A stretch of DNA of 64,000 bases from Cryptomeria japonica (lineage: Eukaryota > Streptophyta > Pinopsida > Cupressales > Cupressaceae): contig NC_081406.1 in assembly GCF_030272615.1 (NCBI RefSeq), positions 217,442,997 through 217,506,996 on the forward strand. Reading direction: 5' to 3'. The notes under the pieces were generated by a model. That model searched no databases. It saw only the letters and a list, made by a program, of their open reading frames with translations, and was not told where the DNA came from. Made by a program: the position numbers and the translations under genes. Below, in pieces: positions 56,659 through 64,000 of the stretch. Every line of letters begins with the position of its first letter. The stretch's first letter is position 1.

Positions 56659-58186
56659 TGGTGCAAGAGCACTTAAGGGTTGAAATGCCCTTGACCAATT
56701 TTGACTTTTGAGACCCTCCTGTGGTCATGTGGATATTTGTTTGGTTATTTTCTTTGTAGTTTTTGCGTTTTTCCTTATCGGCAAGACCTACCCCGATCGG
56801 TGAGTCTTATCTTGATGAGGTCGCCCGTGTTGGAGTAGTTGTATCGGGTATCGGTGAGAGTTGTTGCACGCTTTACTGAAGACCCAATGGAAGTTGTTAA
56901 ATTTTTTATGCTATCCTGCGGACCTGATAGGAAAGTGCTAGCCGTTAAGAAGTGAACAAGTCCTACGGCTTCCAAAAGGATCAGATGACTGTCGCTATAT
57001 CGTGACAGGAAAAATGATCGAAGATTATCTGTCGCAACTTGGCGACCATGGTGGGACCCAGCAAAAAAGAACAAAATTCTGGGCAGTTAGAGAGGTCATG
57101 TTGAGATGTCAGGGTAGAGCCCTCGGAACCAATCAGTGAATGCCATGTGGTGAAGCACAAAAGAGAGATCAAGCAGATTGGACAATTGAATTGAGCATTC
57201 CGGGTAGATAGAGAGGTTGTGCTAAGATGTCAAAGTAGAACCCCTAGAACCAATCAGTTAATGCCATGTGTTGAAGCATAAAAGAGAGATCGAGCAGATG
57301 GGATGATTGGATTAACTTTTTGGTTATCTTCTCAAAGACTGATAGAAAGTACAGAGCACAGAAAGTCGACATTGGCAGTTGGAAGCTAGGTTTTGTGGCT
57401 ACGCAGGTGGTCCATTTTGTAACTATTTTTTAGTTTGAAACCATCTGTGTTTCACAATGGATGGAATCTTTAAAAGACCCAATGGGCATTTGTAAAGGGT
57501 TGGATGTTGGATGTGGGATGGTTGAATACTACAGAAAATACATACAGTCTATTTTCTGGTTTTCTTTCATTGTGTGTTGTACTGTCTTGTTTTGTTAAGT
57601 TTTTCATTACAATTTTGTAATTTAAGTTTCCTTTTTGTTGTTCATTTCGGTGTTTTGAATTCACAATGTAAATATGGCTCTGTCTTGAACCTCCACCGTG
57701 GGATCCATGCGGCTACTAGAGTTCTTCAAAAAGAGCCAAAAATTTATACTATAAGTAGAGTAATAGGAGGAGGAAGCCAGGAAATGGCAATCGCCATTTC
57801 TGTATATTGAACCTAGGCGAGCTTGATGGTAGTCCAGCTAGGTATCAGTAATTGATTGAGATAACTTGAAGGGAACAAAATTGTTGAGAACTGGAAGAAG
57901 ATCCATAAGGCTACAAGCCTAAGATTGAAGCATTGAGTAATCAAGAGGAAAGTTTGCTAAACCAAACAAGATGGGTGGTTTTGCAAAGAGTCAAGAATGA
58001 GTGTGTCCTTCATCCTTGTAAGGATATAGTGAGTGAGCTTACTTTGTGAGCTTGAGGTTGGTGTTAAGCAAACAAATGGTATGGAAGCACCTAGAAGTCT
58101 AGAAAAGTAGACTTGGAACCCAAGAAGGGATAGAAACAGACCGCCAATAAATTTAATTGATGGTTAAATAGGTAGCCTCCCCATCA
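56659..58186 (+). repeat. Element 5, 3' LTR
   Basis: A 1528-bp LTR matching 50508-52048, followed by the TSD aaatc. Confidence 0.96.
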
Positions 58187-58191
58187 AAATC

Positions 58192-60110
58192 CATTTTGGA
58201 TGAATCACTATGAGCATTCTTGAGAATTTGCCATGGTGTTCTTCACACCAAAGACATTAGGGCATATATTCACTGTGATATTGAGGAGCTTGCAGGTTAT
58301 GAGTTATCCTATGTTTTTCACTGAGAATTTGATCATGGTTAACCAGCTAAAACCAGAATTTGCCATCTTGTAGAGGAAGGGTTTTACTCAATTTATGGAT
58401 TTTCTCACATTCGATGAGGTGGAATGGATTTGATTCATACTAAGCTGAATTCACGAGGAATTTATCTGGTTGGACTGGCTCTAAAAGATCACTGAGGAGT
58501 TAATCAAGAACATCACCTGCCTACACAAGATTGGAGGTATACCTGACCCTAGGTGCAAGTTCTCCAACACAAAACTCTTCAAACTTACCGATGCCACCTT
58601 CAATGGTTGTTCGATAAGATTTGATGATGTAAAGGAAATTGATGTTAAATTTGTTGCAATGATAATCAAATACAACATTCGGTAACAATATTTTTATTGC
58701 CCATCAAATGGTGAAGGAGGATGCACACTATGATCTATACAGTGTGATTTTGAAGGAGTTGATGTCAAACCTTCATAAGATCAAACAAGACAAGAAAAAA
58801 ACCTTTCGATATGGTTGTTTTGTTATTTTCCTAGCATTCTACTTTCTGGGTACTATTCCTGATTATGGGAAGATACAATGGGATTTTGATCAACTGGTAG
58901 CCACCCCTGGATGGCCCAAATTTTGGATAGACAAGGGGATAAGAAACTAGCAAATACAATGGAACAAAATGTAAATACTGAGCAACTGGCTAGCACTCCA
59001 CCGGCTAGTGAGTCCAATTTTGCAGCAGAGGATACCCTAGTAGATAATGTACACAATATAGAGGATAATATTGATAAGGACAAGGATACCAAAAATAAGG
59101 TTGTTGAGGATGCACGGGATCGGGATAGGGCACCAAGTAGAAAAGCCACCAGTGCACTGGAAATAAAGGATTAAAAGGATACATCTCCAATAGACAAAGG
59201 AAAGGAAAATGTGACACAATTTCCTTCCATCTTGAATTGACACTTCATCCATAGCCCGAGGAAACTTGTCACAATTCTCTATTAGTTTTGACAAGCCTTA
59301 TCACAAGATGTCTCCGACAAAGAATATTTTGGCTGCAACTGCACTTCAGGCGCAATCAACTCAGGATTTGGCTCAGGAGGAGTCAAAAGATAGAGAATTA
59401 ATTAAGCACAGGTTTGAAGTTTTTAACCAGTTGGTACCTGAATTCTAGGTATAGGAGAGCGCAAGCTCATCCGATAAATTAGAGGAGATTATGAAATTAA
59501 TTCCTAAGCATTATGATTATGTTCTCAAGATTTCAATATCTGAGGCTAAGGATAAATTTGTTGATGCCCAGAAATAAATATTTTTGCAAATGATTACATT
59601 TGAGAAAGGTAAACTCCAAATTTTCTTGCAATCCATTGATGTAGCATTGGTAGAGGGAGGTAAAGTTTACAAACCTTGTCTAGATCTTGCAAAGCTGACA
59701 ACTTCTATAGACAAGCAGATCTTAAATTATAGAAATAAATTGATTCAGATTTCTAATTCATACAACACGACAACTATCCTAACCAATTCTTTGGATGGTC
59801 CAATTTTGGCAGTCATGGATCATAATTTGAAATTAAAGGAAAGGGATAGCATAATGAAGAGACCAACTGAGCTCCAGAATTTCATAGGTCCTCAGTTGGA
59901 TAATCTATTATTTCATAAGACTGAATGTATTTTTAATATGTAGAAGGAGGATCCCACCGAATCAGAGGCAATTGAGTATTATGCCAGTCTCTTGAATGGA
60001 TTCACCTCCATTCTTGACTCTCTCAAGCAAGGTTTGGACACTTACTTTTCATTATTAAAGACTATGTATGTAGATATATTGAAGCTTGCATAGAACCGAC
60101 ATGTATATCT
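58192..60110 (+). pseudogene. Element 3 second ORF, main part (unknown)
   Basis: After the Element 5 TSD the frame continues ILDESL, then a TGA and AFLRICHGVLHTKDIRAYI. Later blocks in shifting registers are IPDPRCKFSNTKLFKLTDAT, DLYSVILKELMSNLHKIKQD, FVIFLAFYFLGTIPDYGK, an acidic patch (NIEDNIDKDKDTKNKVVED), and helical ends with LKLKERDSIMKRPTELQN. I do not recognise the family. The block YD-Y/NL-KI/FY has spacing like DYVGYVVKHIHNALAEIQSG and LILFYNVEFM of the unknown ORF at 17325-20445, which suggests a related accessory protein. Stops are frequent (TGA 58220, 58952, 59174, 59448, 59577, 59943). Confidence 0.5.
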
Positions 60111-60297
60111 TTGTACATAATTTCTTTGTGGGCACCTGACTTTGTCATTGATGTCAAAGGGGGAGGAATAAAGTGAAAAATGTATATATCATGCAAAGGG
60201 AATATGTTATAAATATATAGCAGGAATGTACAGCTTAGGGGGAGAAGATTTTGGAACAGGTTCAGGGATAGTCAATTTTCATGAGTGTTGCCATCAA

Positions 60298-60313
60298 TTC
60301 CAAAGGGAGAGTT
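60298..60313 (+). other. Element 3 polypurine tract
   Basis: CCAAAGGGAGAGTT directly precedes the TGTTGGC start of the 3' LTR. A purine-rich stretch GGGGGAGAAG lies further upstream at about 60238. Confidence 0.75.
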
Positions 60314-61321
60314 TGTTGGCAATTGACACTCATTCGGTACGGAAAATGGCACTTAGGGTTGTCATTGATGGCAACTCATCTGGCAACTCATCTTCTGGTG
60401 TCTATATCTTCCATCGATATTCATTTATCTATCATTTTTCTTTGTTTGGGTTAACCAGTATTAACTACACTCAACCGGTATATTCACGTTTCTTTACAAC
60501 CTGTTAAGTCTTGATCCTGGTAACGTGTATTTGGAACCCGGTTAAGGATGGGACCCGACTAAGATATCTTGTGGCTCCGATTATTTCTTTCATGGAATTT
60601 TTTCTAGCATGTGAAGGTCAACATTGTCATTGGGATTATGTATGTTATACCTTGTGATCCAGTAGTTGACACGATTATATTTTTTCATTGAAACCGACAT
60701 GGTGAAAAGTTAACAGGGTATTTAAGGAGATCTTTTAGTGATGGATTAGAGGATGATGTTTTAGAATGCGATTATGGTTGTGAATGAATTAGAGATTGAT
60801 GGTGTGCATTTTGGTCAGCGATAGGAAGCTTTAGTATGCAATTTCACGTGCGTAGTCCCAACCAGTAGTAGAACAGGTTGGAACAGAGCATCAATAATTT
60901 GGTACACAAAGAGGATTAGCAAAGCTTGAACCGGAACTTATCCACCATGATCAAATACAGATTATAAGTTTATTTTTTATTTTAATCACTTTTTGGTGTT
61001 GTGTAAGTTAGTGAGACTTTTGTTTGAGCAGTGAGCTCTACGCAGTTGGCCTGATTGTATGTGCAATCCCCTCTATGTAATATTTGTATACCTTGATAAA
61101 GTATATAGATATTGTGGGTATCAACCCCACTGTGGTTTTTTCCTTTACAGGTTTTCCATGTATAAATACTGGTGTTATGGTGGTGCTTCTTTATGTGTTA
61201 TTTGGTTTATGCACTATAATTTTATTTACTATTAACAGGTTCATAAGCAATAAGTTCAGAATTAGTTTTACCAGTAGAACACCAATTCACCTGCCCCTCT
61301 CAGTGTTCTTTGATTCTAACA
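60314..61321 (+). repeat. Element 3, 3' LTR
   Basis: A 1008-bp LTR beginning TGTTGGCAATTGACACTC and ending GATTCTAACA, followed by TSD ttagg. It carries the uninterrupted version of the Element 2 insertion site. Confidence 0.93.
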
Positions 61322-62396
61322 TTAGGTCAATGCTATGTAATGTAATTCATAATATTGGTTGGGTGATATTGCGTGATGTAATTTTTTTAATTTGGTGTTC
61401 CGAAAGGTATCGCTTATGTTCTCGTTTGATATTTCTCGGTATGAGTTAGCTTTACCAGTTGGTGATACTTGATGATTTGGTTAAGTGATTTTGGTCCGGC
61501 TTATGGAAATGGTTTCTTATCATGTTCAAGGTGTTATTTATCATGTTCTAATTATTTGGTGGCTTCACATTGGCTAGCATGTTTATTTGGTGGTCCTATT
61601 TGGATCCAGTTGATTATTTTATGTTGTTGCACTAAGGGTTTCTATCGGTTGGTGAAATGTATTAGAGATTGGTCTTAGCATGATTTTTGATGGATGTAAT
61701 TGTTTGGGAATTTTAATTAGGTCTATGCTATGTAAAATAAATCATAATATTGGTTCGGTGATATAACATGATGTAATTTTTGTAATTATGGGCTTATAGG
61801 TTTAGGGTTTAGTCGACCTTATCATTAAGGTTGATGAATTGTATTTATAGGCTACTTATTCATGTAATCTCGGGATAGATGGTTATGTCTACATTATCAG
61901 AGAAAGGTTTATGTGCGAACAGTGATATATCATTTGGTGAAAGGTTGTGAAGGATTTGGTGTTGCAGGGTAGATATTTGTGCTTAACCAGAACTATATCA
62001 AGCATTAGGATATGCTACTTCCACAGTTCATTTTTTCTGGATTGTAATCCAATGTGTTTCTAAGTCAGTGAGACTTCCCTTTTGTGATGAGCTGTGCGCT
62101 CTAGGCAGCTGGCCTGATTGCAAGTGCAATCCCAATTGTAAATATTTAACATACTACTGCAAAAGTATTATTTGATTGTGGGTAGGGTTTCCCATTATGG
62201 TTTTCCCTTTACTGGTTTTCCACATCAAAATATTGATGTTGTGTGTACTGTACTTTCATGTTTTATCTTTTATTGTATTAGTTTCTTTGTGCTCTGGTAT
62301 AAAGTTTATAATCCACATTAACTTTTATACTTGTAAGAAAATTGATTCACACCCCCCCCCCTCTCAGTTTTCTCCCAGTATCTGAACTGTCTAACA

Positions 62397-62607
62397 ACAA
62401 ATGGGGGACCTCATCCCCAATTACCAATGTTGAGGGACATAGAGCTATGGACTAGTGAGGTCACAAATGGGGGACCTCAAACCTAATTATCAATGTTGAG
62501 GCCTATAGAGCTATGAACCAGCAAGCTCATAAATAGGGGACCTCATCCCCAATTATTAATGTCGTGGCCTAGAGAGCTATGAATTAATGAGGTCACAAAC
62601 AGGGGAT
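62397..62607. repeat. 67-bp satellite, right arm, first part
   Basis: Three monomers of about 66-68 bases: GGGGGACCTCATCC, CCAATTATCAATGTTGAGG and GAGCTATGAACCAGTGAGGT. It follows the right TSD of Element 4 and is interrupted by the TRIM-like element at 62608. Confidence 0.88.
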
Positions 62608-62978
62608 TGTTAGAAACATGGTTGTTATTGCACCAAAAGATCGATCTATTAATTCTTGATACAACCATGAGATTTAATGAATCCATGGGAGGTAGTTAAG
62701 CCATGATGCAAACCCAAGCACTACGTTGCACAACACAAAGATACCAAGGGCACACACCTTTCAACAATCTCACCCCCCCTAGTGCAAGCTAGTGGTTGGA
62801 GCTCATGACCTAGGATCTGATACCACTTGTTAGAAAAATGGTTCTCATTGCACAAAAAGATTGACATGTTAGTGCTCAATACAACCATTAGATTTAATTA
62901 ATCCATGGGAGATGGTGAAGCCATGTTGCAAACTTGAGCATTGCGCTACACAACACAAGGAGACCAAGGGCGCACACC
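62608..62978 (-). mobile_element. TRIM-like miniature LTR retroelement
   Basis: Two direct repeats, 62608-62766 (159 bp) and 62828-62978 (151 bp, end truncated), flank only 61 bases. On the minus strand the right repeat ends CTAACA, then after two bases comes TGGTATCAGATC (62814-62825), an 11 of 12 match to the initiator-Met primer site. A G-run (AGGGGGGGTGAGAT) precedes the TGTTGAAAGG start of the left repeat. This is the structure of a TRIM: short LTRs, PBS, PPT and no coding. No TSD was found because the right edge is eroded. Confidence 0.7.
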
Positions 62979-63221
62979 AAGGACCTCTTGCCAATTATTT
63001 AATTATTTATTGTTATTTTAGAGGTTTCCTCACAGGACTTAGCCTGTGACCCTATTATCGATTCAATCCAAATATTTGAGATTAATCCTCTAGGCCACAA
63101 GATAACTTGTAGGGGACCCACCTTGGGCATGGCTAGTTAAACTAGCTTTTTCATCTAAATGGGGAGTGAACTTTTGTCGATCATCTATGTCTTTCAATTT
63201 CTCGACCAATCAATCAACACC
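62979..63221. other. Unassigned insertion within the satellite
   Basis: About 240 bases lack satellite similarity (GAGGTTTCCTCACAGGACTTA, AAGATAACTTGTAGGGGACC). The nature is unknown and no terminal repeats were seen. Confidence 0.4.
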
Positions 63222-63880
63222 CCGAGGTCACATCATCCCCAATTATTAATGCTAAGTTTTGTTGAGCTATGAATCAATAAGGTCACAAATGGGGACCTTG
63301 TCCCCAATTATCAACACTAAGATCCATAGAGCTATGAACCATTGGAATCACAAATGTAGGACCTCATCCCTAGTTATCAATATTGAGGCTTGTGGAGCTA
63401 TGAACTAGTGAGGTCATATATTGGGGACCCCATCCCCAATTATCAATGCTAAGGCCTTCGAATCTATGAACCAGTCAAGTTAAACACAAGGGGCATCATC
63501 CCAAATTATCAATGCTAAGGTCCATATATCTATGAATCAGTGAGGTCACAAATGAGGGACCTCATCCCCAATTATCAATGGTGAGGCCTAGAGAGCTATG
63601 AACTGATAAGGTCACAAATGGGGTGCCTTTGACGACCCATAGAGCTATGATCTAGCGAGGTCACAATTGAGGGACCTCATCCCCAATTATTAATGTTAAG
63701 GCTTGTAGAGCTATGAACCAGTGAGATCACAGATAGGAGACCACATCCCTATTTATCAATGTTGGGGCTTGCATAGGTATAAGCCAATGAGGCAACAAAT
63801 GTGGGACCTCATCCCCAATTATCAATATTGAGGCTTGTAGAGCTATGAATCAGTGAGGTATAAATAGATGCTTTGATGAG
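63222..63880. repeat. 67-bp satellite, right arm, second part
   Basis: About ten diverged monomers with GACCTCATCCCCAATTATCA, GAGCTATGAACCAGTGAGGT and CACAAATGGGG. Substitution between neighbours is roughly 10-25 percent by eye, so the array is old. Confidence 0.9.
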
Positions 63881-64000
63881 ATCTAAAAAGGATCATTTTT
63901 TATGATGTAAAATTTTGAATATTATAATACAATCTGGCTATAAGCTCTTTACCGTTCAAACAAAAATTATGTATGAGAAGTATATACTAGCAAAATATCT
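63881..64000. other. AT-rich right edge
   Basis: No feature was recognised. Confidence 0.4.

Larger units (their letters stand above)
50508..58186 (+). mobile_element. Element 5: Ty3/gypsy chromovirus
   Basis: The LTRs are 50508-52048 and 56659-58186, with TSD aaatc (50503-50507 and 58187-58191). The initiator-Met primer site is at 52052-52066, and the polypurine tract is TTTTTGGGGGAGTA (56645-56658). The internal order is gag, protease, RT, RNase H, integrase and a chromodomain-like tail, the layout of chromoviruses. The LTRs differ visibly every 15-25 bases, and the coding region has many stops and frameshifts. It interrupts the second ORF of Element 3. Confidence 0.96.
40125..61321 (+). 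mobile_element. Element 3: non-autonomous LTR element (interrupted twice)
   Basis: LTRs lie at 40125-40872 plus 48634-48871 (5', split by Element 2) and 60314-61321 (3'). The TSD is ttagg (40120-40124 and 61322-61326). The PBS for initiator tRNA-Met is at 48874-48885 and a polypurine tract (CCAAAGGGAGAGTT) ends at 60313. Without the two later insertions the element is about 5.75 kb. It has a gag-like zinc-knuckle ORF and a second unknown ORF, and no protease, RT or integrase. LTRs are clearly over 10 percent different in parts, so it is old. It must have relied on enzymes from another element. Confidence 0.93.
39588..62396. mobile_element. Element 4: LTR-type remnant, host of the nest
   Basis: The outermost insertion. 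Its ends are TGTTGGCAAT at 39588 and CTGTCTAACA at 62396, flanked by the 5-bp TSD acaaa (39583-39587 and 62397-62401). Excluding Element 3, only about 1.6 kb belongs to it (39588-40124 plus 61327-62396), with no PBS, coding region or second LTR. It therefore looks like a solo LTR. It contains a 390-400 bp tandem duplication: 39790-40119 is matched by 61395-61721. The end (GCAGCTGGCCTGATTGCAAG and GTTTTCCCTTTACTGGTTTT) resembles the end of the Element 3 LTR, so the two families are related. Strand is not fixed independently, but by that resemblance the LTR is on the plus strand. Confidence 0.85.

Overview
The window reads as intergenic chromatin from a very large, repeat-packed land-plant genome. 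The mix of old nested LTR elements, plant-type tRNA primer sites, a hAT relic, plant LINE pieces and a GRAS-domain relic, with no intact host gene, suggests a gymnosperm such as a conifer. That taxonomic guess is an inference. Nearly everything identifiable is transposable-element DNA, and most boundaries below rest on paired LTRs plus 5-bp target-site duplications (TSDs) read directly.

Layout. (1) 1-290: start of a Copia gag on the minus strand with its initiator-Met primer site. (2) 290-4163: old repeats and the tail of a long unknown minus-strand ORF. (3) 4164-17324: Element 1, a nearly complete 13.2-kb Ty3/gypsy Tat-type element on the minus strand (TSD actac), inserted inside that unknown ORF, which resumes at 17325-20445. 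Its whole gag-pol frame from 15274 to 8408 is open apart from seven stops, all TAG. (4) 20640-21850: a second diverged copy of the repeat seen at 870-1680. (5) 22268-25080: a broken hAT transposase gene, minus strand. (6) 26639-28990: a gypsy pre-RT scrap running in frame into a decayed GRAS transcription-factor gene, followed by three 245-bp tandem repeats. (7) 30066-38900: LINE-type fragments on both strands with AT-rich DNA. (8) 39103-39370: a long TG/TGTATG/TA microsatellite. (9) 39430-63880: a 67-bp satellite array split by a nest of retroelements.

The nest is fully resolved. Element 4 (LTR-type remnant, TSD acaaa, 39588-62396) entered the satellite. Element 3 (plus strand, TSD ttagg, 40125-61321; gag-like ORF and an unknown ORF, no pol) entered Element 4. 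Element 2 (minus strand, TSD atttg, 40873-48628; gag only) entered the 5' LTR of Element 3. Element 5 (plus strand chromovirus, TSD aaatc, 50508-58186) entered the unknown ORF of Element 3. A small TRIM-like element lies in the right arm of the satellite.

Elements 1 and 2 share the tRNA-Trp primer site and gag motifs, so Element 2 looks like a non-autonomous relative that could have used proteins from an Element 1-like partner. None of the reading frames looks fully functional today. LTR pairs of Elements 1 and 2 differ by roughly 2 percent by eye, mostly transitions, while Elements 3 and 5 are clearly more diverged.
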